NCBI GenBank assembly: GCA_013146195.2
Contig: CM028382.1
Span: 6,704,767-6,768,766, forward strand
Reading direction: 5' to 3'
Length of the DNA stretch: 64,000 bases
From: Codonopsis lanceolata
Lineage: Eukaryota > Streptophyta > Magnoliopsida > Asterales > Campanulaceae
The translations under genes were made by a program, and so were the position numbers. Under the pieces are notes generated by a model. The model ran no database searches. It was not told the DNA's origin and saw only the letters and a program-made list of their open reading frames with translations. This document shows positions 45,999 to 58,910 of the stretch, in pieces (the stretch's first letter is position 1; each line of letters opens with the position of its first letter).

Positions 45999-46932
45999 TC
46001 CATCATTAATACTTGAGTAATTGATCTGGGATTGCCATTGACTTTTGCCATGTGTTGCAAATATTTGTCATTGTTTCAATGTTTATTTCTTCCTAAGATA
46101 GCTGTGGATAACTTTTTTTCTTTTTTGAGGTTGAAGTTACTATATTACCCTCCAATTTATCGTCCAACATACATATATGTCAATGCTTGGGGTTTTCCTG
46201 ACTACCGTTAAGGAATGACAACATGTAGTTTGATGACGGTTATACATTATGTCATCCTCATTCATCAATTCATTTTTTGTATCCGGGAAATCAATTTGCC
46301 ACACCTTATCAATTCTCCAAAGGTAAAAATACCCACGGAAAATTGGTCAAGTTAATATTTTGATTTAAAATATTTTAATAATTAAAAAATAAGCAAAAGT
46401 TAACTTTCAAAGAACATGCTATTTAATCATGTTCATAAGACTAGATAAAAGATAACATTCTCCTACTTAAAATCATTGATCTAAATCTCGTTAGATGGGG
46501 CCTAGAATTAAGACATAACTAAGGGTATACTCGTTCATTTGATGCACCAACTAGATTTTTGATACACATACGTGATTTTCAATACAGCGTACCTAATTCA
46601 GTTTCATCAAGGATATACTCGTCCATTTGCCTTAAAATGAATTTTACCAGTTAAATAAAAACATGAAAGATTTTAGTGGTTGGAAATTGGGTGAAGGGGA
46701 CAAGCCATGTTATCATCCTAAAGAAAACTACACATTCTACCAATATTAATAATCAAGTGAATTGTTTTTCTTAATCTATGTGCCGGTTAAACATGACAAT
46801 AATCTCGGGACGAAGGGAGTACAATTATTCATGTTAAATGGAAAACTAACTCACTTTATGGAACAAATATCTATTAACTCAGACTTTCATTTTTCAAACC
46901 AATCAAATTTGACCTCAAAGTTGTTTGTGGAC

Positions 46933-46978
<46 letters not shown>

Positions 46979-48110
46979 AGTAGTTCTTAATTGATCGATT
47001 GTTGCATATTATTGTAAATATGTTTGCTTGGTTAGAAATTTTCAATCGAGAATTTTAGTGTTTTACATCTAACATATATATATACTTAGATTGTATAATA
47101 AATAATTGTATGGTTAGGGTAAAACTATATTACAATAATAAGCAGTCTGAGTAACAGTTTAGGAAATGGAGCATATAATGCTAATACCAAAACCAAACCG
47201 TTCCTCAGTTTTTTATTTAAGTTATTCTTCATTACCCACCTTATATGTAGTCAAACTAATTAATAACCATCAATTTTGGTTCAATTCGATTTAATAATCC
47301 AAAAGTTTGGGACATCACGACCATTTGGCTAAACCTTAAGGTAAGGCGTGGGCTCGTTCATTTCACATCAAACAAGCGGGCAAGGCTATTCAAATCCCTA
47401 TTCTCCCATTTTTTTAATTACAAAAACACCCCTAAATGAAAAGACTATTGTACCCATGTTATCCCTGCCTATCTTTATCCCCTCCTTTATTCCCTCCGTC
47501 GGTCCCTCCCTCTATTTCCAGGAAACAACCCATTCCTCCTTTTTTTTTCCTCCATAGCTCCTCCCCTGTTATCCCTACCTTGTACTTTCCCCCTCTCTTC
47601 CTCTCTCCCTATGATTCCATCAACCTTTCTCCTTATTTTTTTCTTCTCCCAAGCTCCCCCTTTGTTCATACTCCTTACCTTCTTCCCCTCTCTTCCTCCT
47701 TTGTTTCCCTAGCACCCACTATGTTCTTTCTTCTTTATATCTCTCCCTCTTTTTTTTTATTTTAAAAACAATGATGTTCGAACATGATTGACTGAACAAC
47801 TGAGTGTTGTTTGGTCATGTTAGGTTGGGTTGATTGAACAAATTGTTCAGTTAACCATAGCCGAACACAATTAAGATGAAAATTCCAACGAGTAAGAGAG
47901 AAATAAGAAAAGACAATGATAGATAGAAGGGATAAAAAAGTCAAAGAGAATGGGACGGGAAGACAAACAAAAATAGGAAAATTATAGGGGTATACTCGGT
48001 ATTTTAAAATATTTTAAAATCAGGTCGACTAACAAAATTTGAAACAAGGGTTTTACCCAGATCTCTAAAACCCCACCAAACTCAAATCCCCAATTCGTTT
48101 TGCCTCTAGA
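45999..48110. other. intergenic region
   Basis: AT-rich sequence with a (GA)n run (46937-46976) and a CT-rich tract (47470-47760). No gene is recognised. The last 60 bases before 48111 form the probable 5' UTR of the NFD6-like gene. Confidence 0.5.
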
Positions 48111-50130
48111 ATGGCCACCGCTGCAGCAGCTGCCAGATCAGTTTTCCGGGCATCTTCCGTCCGTAAAGCGGCGGCAAGGGTTACCTCCGAAGCCAAAGCT
48201 TCTCGCTCCAGTTCCCCCTTTGGATTCGCCACCAGAAAGCCTCTCTCTCATCGCATCTTCAGGTACCTGATACTTGCAATACACACCCACACACACCCAC
48301 ACTTTTTAGGTCAAGCCATTTCTGAATTTCAGAGATAATCAAGCCGAAGCTTGAACAAGATGATATAACAGAATTTACATAATGTCGGCCAAGTTTTGGG
48401 CGGGGCTAACTACACCCCAAAATCCACTATCTACACCCCATTTTCTGCAATGTACAACACAAGATACAATACCTCAATGCAGGAAATGAGGTGTAGAATG
48501 TAGGTTTTGGGGTGTGGTTAGCTACCACCCGAAAGTTTTTCGAACCCAATTCAATTAACTTATGTTTTAATATGTTGCAATAGTCTGTGATGCCAATAAA
48601 AACCTAGGGTGTTACGTGAAAATAATCTATTTTTGAACTTTTTGGTCAAATTGATTTTTTTTGATAAGTAAAAGTATTATATACGAATAGCGTCAAAATA
48701 GGTGACACGGCCTATGTACAATAAAGAGAAGAAACAAGAGATCACAAGCTACACGAGCTGGAGGGAATTCCCTATCACTTCTAGATAGTGAGTAGGAGTC
48801 TGGGAAAGGTCCACTGACTCAGGGCACCAAGAAGAAATAGTGCGCAACCAAGTATCTTTAAGCTTCTCTAAAGACCCTTCCTCGTTATCTTTAAGTTGGA
48901 CATTGCTGGATTGAAGGAGGTTACCTTCCAGACTTGATGCTTTTGGTGCACATAAGTGTCTCAAGTAAAGTGGATTCTTTTGTAGAGACATTTATTTACT
49001 TTTTATAAGTTTTGTAGAGACATTTAGACTATTTAGTAGTAATTAATACTAGATGCAGACACATTTATTAGGTCGGACCATTTCTTAGAACAAATCAAGT
49101 CAAGCTTAAACAAAATGATAGACCAAGTGGTACAGCGAAAATAAAAAAGAAGCAATTCAATGGAGGAAATTATAGAAATCAAGAAAAGAGCAGAATAATC
49201 ACCATGTTACTAGTGGAAACAGCGAAGGAATACAAGAAGGCCTCGACAGCTGTTCTCCTTGAGATAAAACTCATTACTAAGACTCAACACTGAAATAAAA
49301 CCCTAAAACCATCACTCTTATAACCCCCAAGGGCCCCAATAACTCTAACTTTCAGAAGCACCCCCTAACATATTTGAAAAGGTCCTAAAATGACCCCAAA
49401 TTCCTCAGCTATTATAAACAGCCTTAAACAAACAAAAACTGACTTTGATCACTCAATAACTGCAAACCGAATACAATGTAATTGTTGGACCCTCTACAAT
49501 GAACATGGATCTTTTCGTACTGCATCAAGTCCCACCGGTTGGGAAGAACTCGACTCTGACGAGTTCAATTTCAGTTTATTTTCCCAAAGCTACTGGTAAT
49601 TCAGATAATCCCTTCCATCATTTTCACTTCGAATATGAATTAGAGGTTTCTTTCCTGTGGATAGGCCAACGGAAAAGTGTTTCATGAACCATGCATCATT
49701 GCTCTTTTCGCAAGAGATGCCCAACAAACTCATGATGACAGTTCCTATCATCTTTCCCAGAAGTGATTCGTCCTCCACAAAGTCTTCCCAAATATGATCA
49801 TATTTATTCTCATCAGATTAGTTGTTTTTTTCTATAGCAACCGGCTTAAAATTAATTCTTGTAGATGGTTGAACATGCATGTCAGAAGAACTATGAATAG
49901 CCAAATCTAATCTTTGAGAACAATCATGAAATAGTTATGGGGCGTTTGAATCCACAATATAAGTGATGACTTTATCACTTGAGATACCAAAGCATTTTCG
50001 CGAAAATTACGTTGCCTTTTCAAAAAAATTCACCATGACCATAAACAATTTGATGGGAGCTTTTTGAAAATAAAATTTGAGGAAATTGGAATCCAATCCT
50101 ATATGTGTGTGTGTGTGTGTGTATGTCTAT

Positions 50131-50181
<51 letters not shown>

Positions 50182-50202
50182 ATATATATATATGTATGTA
50201 TA

Positions 50203-50238
<36 letters not shown>

Positions 50239-52051
50239 TTTGAAAATATCTCTTCTGTACCTATTGTCTTATTAATTGCTCTTAAAGCGACAATGTTCAA
50301 TTCCCTGAACATTTGAGTTTCCATTGATCAAGGCAATATAGTGTTCCCTCTGGGACTGCCCATTTTTTTTTAAAGAAATTGAGGAAGTTGACTTTTAAAC
50401 ACCTTTAGTAGTACATATATGTATGTACCCTAATGTTCACATTACATGATTGTCGGTGCAAATTACTATTAGGACATGATAGTTGACAAAGGTGAATTTT
50501 GTAACTTTGTTAGAAAATGGAAACTCATTTTATAGCTTGAACTTATTTATTTTTTGAAAATAGACACTTATTTTGGTAGAGAGTGCTTGAATCAATAGTG
50601 GCTCACTTTGTCCTACAAGTATTTGTTTACACAAATTGTGCTTTTTGTTCATTTTATATTTTGCAGATTAAATTAGTAAATTAACGATTTTGATTTATAT
50701 TGTACATGTGGATAGACATGAAAAAGCAAGTCCAGATCCATTTAAGACTGAATACATCAAAATTGTCAACCAAAGATAGAAGGGGCACTTGCACATTTGT
50801 ATTAATGATCAACACTTTTGAATTCCCAAACCCAAATGAGATCCCAGCTAATCGTACATAGATATTAAATGTGCATCAAGTCATTTACTTTGCCTTTAGG
50901 GAAAGAGAAGGAAATCAATAATACTAAACAGTTCCGATTGTAGCTGTACATTATTATTGAAATATAACATTTCTCGATGGTGAGACTTGAGAGTCCAGAA
51001 AAAAACATGTATTCTGGGTAAGCAAATAGATTTTTCTTCTTAATTGTGCCAGTGCTGAGACGTACTTATGTAAATACACACAGATGACATTTATTCAAAC
51101 GCGTGAGGAAAGAAGCATGTTATATGGTGAGAAGTAAGAATTGAAGATACAGTACAATCAGTATTTTGTTCATGTAACAGGTAACAGACAACCAATTCCT
51201 TCTTGAAACTTAAGTTCAAGAAAGCGCCAACTGTTCAATATCAAAAGATAGTGAAGACTAAGTTTGAAATTTTTTAATGAGATAAATTGTCAAGAAGAGT
51301 TAATATGCTTTACCGCTGATTTCCATGCAATTTCTAGTGATTCAAGGAGCATCTGATTGGAAAATATCTCCACCCATATATGTGTAATGATATTGTGTTC
51401 ATTAATGGAAGGATGAAGCACAGTAGAAATGTTTACCTTTAATAGGTAGAAAGTTGGAGGGCTGGAGGGTAGTGCCTAAACGGTGTACACGGAAGGCAGT
51501 GAAAGAAAACGTAGACGAAGTGCAGTGTAGCATTTGGAACGTGTTCTTTTTGTTTTGTGGGGTACGAATAAGATTTTAAATTTAGGCTCTGTTTACAGTT
51601 TAGAGTTAAAATTAGCAACTAAAAGAAGGTATTATTGGAAAATGAATGCTATAGAAACTTTTCATACTTTTGTTGGAGAAGGAGATTTATACATTTATAC
51701 TAGAAATCTGATGGAAGTGTTGCCTGTTTGGAAGCTGTCCAGCTGAGATGAGTGCTTGTCTCGAATCCATGCAACCTTTTCACACAGTGACTGCTTCGGC
51801 GTTGATGACTTCTATGCTTACTCTCTCTCGCCGTGGTTACGGCTGGCTTCCTGAAGGTAATTCATATCCCCCCCATCTATGTTTTCTCTTTTTTGTTTTT
51901 CAATCGTTCTGCTTTGACTATTATGAAATTTGAATCTGATATGTAGTTTGCACCAGATTCTATGCTAGACTGGTGAAGAACGTGTTAGCATTTTGTGGTT
52001 CTATAATTTTAATATATTCGATTTGGTTGTGTAGGTTTATCTGACTGTTAG
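48111..52051 (+). CDS. NUCLEAR FUSION DEFECTIVE 6-like mitochondrial protein
   Basis: Exon 1 (48111-48262) starts MATAAAAARSVFRASSVRKA and is Ala/Arg/Ser-rich without acidic runs, as in a mitochondrial presequence; it ends HRIF plus two bases. Exon 2 (51735-51856) encodes PAEMSACLESMQPFHTVTAS and ALMTSMLTLSRRGYGWLPE, the conserved core of the NFD6 family. In Arabidopsis NFD6 is a mitochondrial protein needed for polar nuclear fusion. Exon 2 ends in phase 1. A short third exon at 52035-52051 (GLSDC then stop, after TGTGTAG) fits the phase, giving about 96 aa, but other 3' exons are possible. The 3.5-kb first intron contains a MITE, a LINE end and a (TA)n run. Confidence 0.85.
48398..48530. mobile_element. 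MULE-derived MITE, 133 bp
   Basis: Left GGGCGGGGCTAACTACACCC; right on the minus strand GGGTGGTAGCTAACCACACC. Flanking 9-mers CCAAGTTTT and GAAAGTTTT agree at seven of nine positions, fitting an old MULE-length TSD. Inner modules (CAAAA, CTACACCCCATTTTC) parallel those of the large MULE end. Confidence 0.65.
48652..48990 (-). mobile_element. LINE 3' end, minus strand
   Basis: On the minus strand the tail reads KDNEEGSLEKLKDTWLRTIS and SWCPESVDLSQTPTHYLEV, then about 90 bp of 3' UTR and TTACTTATCAAAAAAAA at 48670-48652. This matches the LINE 3' ends at 1-530 and 52258-52710. It is 5' truncated and lies antisense in the first intron of the NFD6-like gene. Confidence 0.72.
49140..49800. other. 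repeat-like intron sequence of unknown type
   Basis: The stretch around 49490-49600 (CATGGATCTTTTCGTACTGC ... AACTCGACTCTGACGAGTT) has the look of a retroelement untranslated region and contains the near-palindrome AACTCGACTCTGACGAGTT. No protein or terminal repeat was found, so it is left unnamed. Confidence 0.3.
50103..50240. repeat. compound (TG)n/(TA)n/(TATG)n microsatellite
   Basis: A TG run at 50103-50122 is followed by TA and TATG/GTAT repeats to about 50240, in the first intron of the NFD6-like gene. Confidence 0.95.
50241..51734 (+). other. rest of NFD6-like intron 1
   Basis: AT-rich sequence with no recognised exon or element, ending at the acceptor TTTGGAAG at 51727-51734. Confidence 0.45.
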
Positions 52052-52257
52052 TATTTGATTCTATGTTAGGTCTTTTATGGTTCTATCTGAACACTGCTGT
52101 ACAGTATGCTTCAGTCCACTCATGCATAATTGTTTAGATACCAGCTCACCAAGATGTATTGTGTACAATGTACATTCAAAATTATATGGACTTGGTAAGG
52201 CAAGGATGGTAAAAGCATGGAATTTCACAATCTGGAATGTCCGGTTCATAAGATACC

Positions 52258-52710
52258 TTGCCAGTAAATAATTTGAGAGCTTGGAATAGCATATATGTCA
52301 ACAAGTGCTTCATATGTAAAGGGGACGAGGAGACAGTTAATCATTTGTTATTGCACTGTAATGTAGCAAAGGAGCTTTGGAGCTACTTCTTTCTTTTGGT
52401 TGGTGTTGTGTGGGTAATGCCAAGATCTTTTTGGGAATTAGCTCCGATGGCAATTTGGTGGAGTATTTGGCAGGAGAGGAATCAAAGAGTGTTTGACAAT
52501 GAAGAATCGAGTTTAGATCAGATTAGAAGGAATGTTCTCCGGCTCCTTCGTTTCTGGTGTTCGGAGTTGTACCCGAATGACGGAAACCCTTTTGTTAATA
52601 TGGTAGATAGTGTTTAGTTTAGCTTTCTTTGTTATGTATACGCCCTGTGTACAGGGACGCGTCTCCTGATTAGGTGTAGTAATTAATACAATTATTACTT
52701 ATCAAAAAAG
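52258..52710 (+). mobile_element. LINE 3' end with zf-RVT domain
   Basis: The protein reads CFICKGDEETVNHLLLHCNV, AKELWSYFFLLVGVVWVMPR, then WWSIWQERNQRVFDNEESSL and ends FVNMVDSV at 52615-52617. This is the Cys/His zinc-binding end of a LINE reverse transcriptase. An untranslated tail ends in TTACTTATCAAAAAAG at about 52710. The 5' part is truncated before about 52258. It lies just downstream of the NFD6-like gene and is the best preserved of three related copies. Confidence 0.85.
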
Positions 52711-54035
52711 GCACCTTGCCAGATCGATGTTTGTTCTTTTCTTGTATTGGTAATGATCACTTGGACTATAAATGCCAGAACCTTTATATTTTCCCTGTAC
52801 AATTGCTTAAGCTCTGGGTTGAACAGGACAGATTGCATGGAAGGGGAACCATGGGGTGGGGTAATGTATCTGAGTGAAATTAGCCATCCTAAAAAAATGT
52901 TCGGACTTCGCCTTCCTACTAATGTGTGAAGCATGTAACTGGGTAGAGACCACACAAATTACTTGGGTTGTGCGCAGGCTAAGTGGCTAACCAATCAAAT
53001 GCTTGATACGTCACTTGGGACTTGGGATATCGATTATTCTTACTAGGTTACTAGGATCCCTCACATTTTCCAAGATATATCCTTTAGTAGCATCTGTTGA
53101 TATTGCTTAGCTTGCCTACACTTGTGCTGGATGAAAGTTGATTCAAATTTGAGATTTTCATTTGGACATAATAATCATCATGAAATTCCTGTGATTCCTG
53201 TGAGTTGTTCAATCAGTCCCTTACAGTTACAGCATCACATGCTCTACAGGTTGCTCTTAGTTTCGATATTCTTTTTATTATTATTATTCTTAATGAATTC
53301 TCTCTTTGTCTGTGTAAATGGTTTCTAGGTTTTGTAAATGGTTTCTAGGTTTTCTTACATTAAGGCTATCATGGAATCAGTTATAGAATGATGGTTCGCT
53401 CAAAATATAGGAATGTACTCCCTTCATCCAAAAAAAAAAGAGTGACATTTTCCATTTTGGTTTGTCCCAAAAATAGAGGTGTATTTCTAAAACCTAAGTT
53501 TCAAATCTCCATAAATTTACAGTTTTTTCTATGTCGTCCTGGATATATGATATTTATTTAATATGTTATACAAAAACAAATACTTCAAAATTAGCTATTA
53601 CGTTGCTCCAACCAAGGAAGAAGCTTTTTCTCGACTCTTCTCCTTAGCCCGCCTCTCAAGGCGAGAAAGGTGAGCGCCTTGAGTTGCTTCTGTGAAAATG
53701 CCTCGCCTATGATGTTGGTACTCTTGTCTGTTGGTCTCTGCATTAGTTGTTTCTTTGGTACTCTTGAACTACCATATTCCTGGGCTCATCCATAAAATTT
53801 GGGTATGTTTGACTACATGAGTGGTTTTTTTTTTTAATCATCTACATTATGTTCTTTCCAATGATGTGATGGTTCAGAATATGGCCCATTCTTAATGCCT
53901 TCTTTGAGATGAACTCACCTGTGGTGAGACAAACTTATTAATTCTATCCTTATTCAACCAGCTTGCAATGACGATGTGTGATGATTAATCAGAAGATCCA
54001 AGCAAATTTATGTAGAAATTTCTACATTCTATTTA
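52711..54035. other. intergenic sequence, no gene identified
   Basis: Contains a Stowaway-like start at about 53417 (GTACTCCCTTCATCC) without a clear partner end, and a GGCGAGAAAGGTGAGCGCC-type repeat at about 53660. Otherwise AT-rich with no coding signal. Confidence 0.4.
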
Positions 54036-54037
54036 CA

Positions 54038-54106
54038 GGTTGATGCTTTGCATGAGTTGCAGAAGAAGCCAAGTGATATCTGGGACTACCAAACTTATAT
54101 CAACTA
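54038..54106 (+). other. unplaced exon candidate
   Basis: After TATTTACAG comes an open stretch reading VDALHELQKKPSDIWDYQTY IN followed by a stop. Composition is protein-like and the acceptor is good. It does not join in phase to exon 2 of the NFD6-like gene (a stop would result), and no other upstream exon was recognised. It may be an alternative last exon or a chance ORF. Confidence 0.25.
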
Positions 54107-54109
54107 GCT

Positions 54110-55521
54110 CTTTTTTTTTTTTTTTCTTTTTTCAAGGGTCTTTCTTCCAACTTTTTCTGTGCAGTGTATCTTTATGAAAGTAGCACATGTGGTGCAGCAT
54201 GAACGTTTATTTTATAATGTTTATGGAGTATCTTTGTTTGGATATTCTGCTATTGGTAATAAGATGATTAGAAGTAACTAATGTTTTTTATATTAATCAG
54301 CTTGCAACAATGATGCATGATGAATGTCCAAGGGCTACAAGCACGTTTTTGTTCAAAATTCGTGGCTATAGATGTTTAAGCCAGAAGTATCAGTCAGAAG
54401 TTAGATTAGTTTGTTTTCCCTCCATCTCCATGTGCATATATAATGTAATTGAACTTTAACTCGATTGCCATAAGGCAGGAATTTGTCGTACAAACTTTTC
54501 ATTACTTGATGTGCATATTATATGCTGTGCGACAATCATGAATCTTTTTACGGCTGCCTTATGTTCTTTCCCTGTATGCTCTTTATCTTATGCTTCTTGT
54601 CATATCTTTTTTCTCCTTTGTATTATAGTTCATGAAATATTGTGCAGGATCTTGAATCATTTGTTGGTGCTGGCTTTTGTGAGATGGAAGTCATATGATC
54701 CGTCTTAAGGAAGTAGTTTCCCCCTTCCCAGAACTCCCTTTCAGTGTTGTATCATCAGCAACATAACATCAGTAGCTCCATTCTTTAGCCAAACCACTGT
54801 TGAAGCAGGTTAAACAACTTTGTCTTTTGAGCAATTGGCTTGCGTTCTGTCAATGAAATTATTCCAGTAAGGTTTATTGATCACCTGTATGTTCCATTTT
54901 AGTTTAGGCAACTTTTTCCCTTGGGAACATTGATTTAGCTCTGTTGATGCTACTCCTCTCCCACCCACCTCCACCACCAATCTTTTTTTTTTTTTTTCCA
55001 TTTAATTATAATTTTTAATTTAATTTAATTTTGAAATTGAACAAAGGGCAAATTGATAAACTTGTATTAAGTACCTATGTCATATATTAGAACACTTTTT
55101 AATAATCACCTTTCCATCCATTTGGATTTGGTTTTGGTTTTGGTTTTATTTAAGTTTTGGTTTTTCATTAAAATATTATATTTTAAAAGATTGGTTTTGA
55201 TTATTGGCTTTTGCTTTTGATTTTTTGGACGTGGTTATTGAATCCCCTACACATGATGATTTTGTTTTCTTTTTGGTTTTAATTATGGGTTTTAGATTTT
55301 TTTTCCCTTACTATCCGTTTGGATACATGGTTTTTTAAAATTTATAAACATTCAAATTACATGTAATTTAAATAATGAAGAATTTACTTTCAAAATGATA
55401 ACAATTTCATGGTGTGGATAATGTGTATAATTTAATTATAATTATATATTGTACTTAACAGAAGATTGCAATAGTTTTTCAAATATCTAGTCTAGCCTAG
55501 TAATAGTGGTGTTTATTGATT
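54110..55521. other. intergenic sequence
   Basis: T-rich and AT-rich sequence with GGTTTTGGTTTT runs at about 55130-55160. No gene or complete element is recognised. Confidence 0.45.
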
Positions 55522-55654
55522 GAGTGATTTTAACCACACCCCAATATCCTCTCTCTATACCCCATGCACTGCATTAAGATATTGTATTCTATGTTGTACA
55601 ATGTAGTACATGGAGTGTAAAAATAGGATATTGGGGTGTGGTTAAAATCACCCT
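55522..55654. mobile_element. MULE-derived MITE, 133 bp, perfect TSD
   Basis: Ends GAGTGATTTTAACCACACCC (left) and GGGTGATTTTAACCACACCC (right, minus strand) are near-perfect inverted repeats of about 28 bp. A perfect 9-bp duplication TTATTGATT flanks it (55513-55521 and 55655-55663). The GAGTG/GGGTG first bases, the 9-bp TSD and the ACACCCCAA module match the large MULE at 11755-20010. Confidence 0.85.
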
Positions 55655-55737
55655 TATTGATTTTAAATGACAATTGTTCAAACTTTGCTAACAGCAAATA
55701 ATAAAACTTCTTATATTTTAAAAATATAAATAGCATA

Positions 55738-55975
55738 TAGTGGTGGTGGTTAACGATGAGGGTGGATGTTGTACATGGTGGTAAGGGGTTGTGGTGGTCG
55801 GAGGAGGCTGTTGCCGACGGTGGTCAGAGTTGGTGACTAGTGGTGGTGGTGGAGGTGGCGGTTGGATGTGGTTGCTGGTCGGTTGCTGACAGTGGTCAGA
55901 GTTGGTGACTAGTGGTGGTCGGTGGAGGTGGCGGCTGGATGTGGTTGCCGCCGGTGGTGGTGGTGGTTAAAAAAT
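55738..55975. repeat. GGT-rich repeat with about 80-bp internal duplication
   Basis: Imperfect GGT/GTG repeats. A segment beginning GTGGTCAGAGTTGGTGACTA occurs twice, about 75-80 bp apart. Further GGTGGT runs lie at 56505-56560 and 56720-56735. No ORF of note. Confidence 0.7.
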
Positions 55976-58910
55976 GGTGAGTTATTGTGTAAAGTAATAG
56001 AGGAAAAAAATAGCAAAGTTTTGAATTCAAATTATTAAATTTTAGTAAAGAATTAATTTTATGGAATTGAATCATTTAGATTTACAATTCAATTCCAATT
56101 TCAAATTTTAATTATGTTCCCAAATAATGAAATTTGTGAATTGATTTTGAAGCCTCCAATTTCAATTCCAAGCCATTGAATTGGTGTAGCCATAGTGCGC
56201 TTGAAGAAAGAAGTCCGACTTAACGTAAGCTAAATACATTATATTTTTCCGTTTCAGCAATGTATTGAAGATATAGACCCAATGGACCCAAACCTTGTAA
56301 GCCCAATAGGGCATTAGTCTTAGATATACAGTGATGTAATATTGAGTTAGGGTATTAATAATACAGATTTTCTCTTTTTTCTCTTTATATCTCACGCAGA
56401 CAAACTCTCTCCCTCACCTTCAGCCATCATCGTCAATGGTGGTGGTCCGGTATCCGTTAATTCGCATCAAACAAGAAAATTAACACAATGCTAGGTGAAA
56501 GTGTTTCTTGGTGGTGGTGATAGCGATGGAGGCGACTGCATGAATTAATGGTGGTGGTGGAGGTGATAGTAAGCATGACAATATTGGTTTAGGTGGAATA
56601 CGACGTTATTAGATTTACAATTCATCAATTTTTCAAATCTTCATATGGGTTTGCGTTTCAATCTTCAAATTTGAAAGTTCAAAAAATTGAATTTAGGTTT
56701 GTGAATAGTGAAATTTAAGCTTGTGGTGGTGGTGGTATATGTTAATTTGAACGAAGGAATAAGGAATTAGACAAAAAAATAAAATAAAATAAAAATTTTT
56801 TTTTTGGTTAATGATGTTATTTGAGCTGGTAGTGGTGGTGAGTCTATGAATGATGGGGTTGATAAAAGAAAGTGAAGGATAATAAAATAAATTAAATGAA
56901 TTCTAATTTTCATTTTTGTGAGTAATGCATTTTTTTAACTTTAAGTTTAAATATGATACATATTATAAATACAACATTACTAGCCTTACAACTAATTTTA
57001 TAATTTTCTTTACAACTAAGGCTTCAAAAAGGTTTGGCAAAAACAATTTTGTGATCCTTCAAAGATTAGTTGTAAGGAAAGCAGTATAATTATTTTTAAG
57101 TATAACATTTTCCTTATAATTATGTCAAACTACAATTCCCTTCCCCCCTCCTCCAAAGTATCCACCAAATCACATAGTGCACTCCTACATAATGTTTGTC
57201 CCATAATAGTACTTGACGTTATATTTCTTTCTGTTTTTCACCATAGTTGCGACAGTCGTTAGAAAAGTCACGTTAAATAACACGTGGTCTTCCATGTGTG
57301 AGGTATTTTTGACATTTTCTCTTGGGCGTTAACTCGAGGGAAATATTAGGAATTAAGTGTAAAGTTTGGGGTGCTAAATGTATTTTAGCCATATAAAAAT
57401 TAAGAAATAAAATATAATTTTCTAAAAAAATTATATATATGTGTGTGGAATTTAAATTGTTAAAAAAAATGGAGTGACGTCCACCATTCCATTTTTTCCA
57501 AAAGAAAATTTAGAGAAAAGACCTACCATTTTTTTTTTTTGCGATCTTCACTCCCCAAAACAAAAATTAACCGATACCCCGAACTTGGTTTTGTCAACTC
57601 CCTTTCTCTTAAATTTCTCTATCCTAACCCATAAAATAGATACACATTTCCATTTCATTATCAATTCTCTTATCTATGTAATGAAAATAAAGTAAACGAA
57701 AGATATGAAAAACTCTTACCCATAGTTACCCGTCTCCATCTCCAATTTTTTTGCATGAAATACCTTCTCCGTGAAACCTCAACCACCACTGAAATCAATC
57801 AATTTCTCATCCTCTTACATGACTTTACCTTTACTTTCTCTCTCATAATTTTTTAAATAATCTAACCCGATTGCCATGGCAACTGCTCTGAAGGTTGAAA
57901 TCATCCAGAGTCATAGCTTCTTCAACATCTTCTCAATTATGATACTTTGTTTTAAGTCATATGCATGCCAGTTGTATGCCCAATTTTCTCGTGCAAGATT
58001 GAAGAGTATTTCAATAAAATCTTTAAGCATTTCTCTTCATTCAAGTCAGTCTCTTTTTTTGATGAATTTGTTGATAAGAGTTATGTGTTTTCTATTAATC
58101 GTATGTTTTTACAAGGGTTTTTAAGTAAGTATATTATATAACTTCTAATTTCTACTTTAGGCGCGACTTTTGCAAGGAAAAGAATGAGGAAGATTAAAAA
58201 TGGAGTTTGGCAAAAATCGAAGGAGAACAGCGTCAGAGATGTGATAGGGGTGGCCAGAGTGGGAACTGGGAAGGGTTTGGGTAGGAGATGGGGTTGGAGA
58301 TTGCGGCTATTATGGTGGAGCCGAAGATGAGATCTTACACCGGGAGAAGAGAGAAGGACATATATAGTGTGAGATTAAGGTTTTTACTTTTAATATAATT
58401 ACTCTTTTCATTAATGGCAAAATCGTTATTTTATCCCGGCCAAAAATATATTTTTACCGATTAAATAAATAAAAGCATAATAAATTTTTAGGGTTAAATA
58501 TTATCACCCTAAAAATTTTGTGTGGGTTTATTGATTGTGAATCAATATTGTAACGTACATATGTGAAAACATATGAAGAATATCGGCTGGGTTCTTTTTT
58601 CTGTTTGGTTTCTTTTCTTCTTCTGTATTATTCTGTCTTCCTTCTTTTCGTGTTCTCTTAAAGCCTAACATATACTATCGAGGAACAATGTATGTATTAT
58701 AGTCTAGCTTGCCCTTCAGGTAAGTGAGACCGATGTTTAAAATTACTTGATTAAGTACGGTTTTTGTAAGATGATATATTTATGTGTACTGATGATATTT
58801 ATGTTTCATATATTCGATCCCAGGTGAGGTGATGATTGATTGAGGAGACAGGTGAGGTGATGATTGATTGAGGAGACAGAAATCGATAATCTTTATTTTA
58901 TATTTCTACA
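55976..58910. other. intergenic and possible 5' UTR of the F-box gene
   Basis: AT-rich, with no gene recognised. A CTTCAG|GTAAGT site at about 58719 could be a 5' UTR splice donor for the F-box gene. Just upstream of its start, 58823-58850 and 58851-58878 are perfect 28-bp tandem copies. Confidence 0.45.

Noticed and set aside
47348..47765. Pro/Ser-rich ORFs at 47.3-47.8 kb
   Set aside because: Generated by a C/T-rich low-complexity tract; overlapping frames equally open.
57876..58124. 82-aa ORF with hydrophobic end upstream of the F-box gene
   Set aside because: No family resemblance, biased toward Ser/Leu/Phe from AT-rich DNA, no supporting splice or start context.
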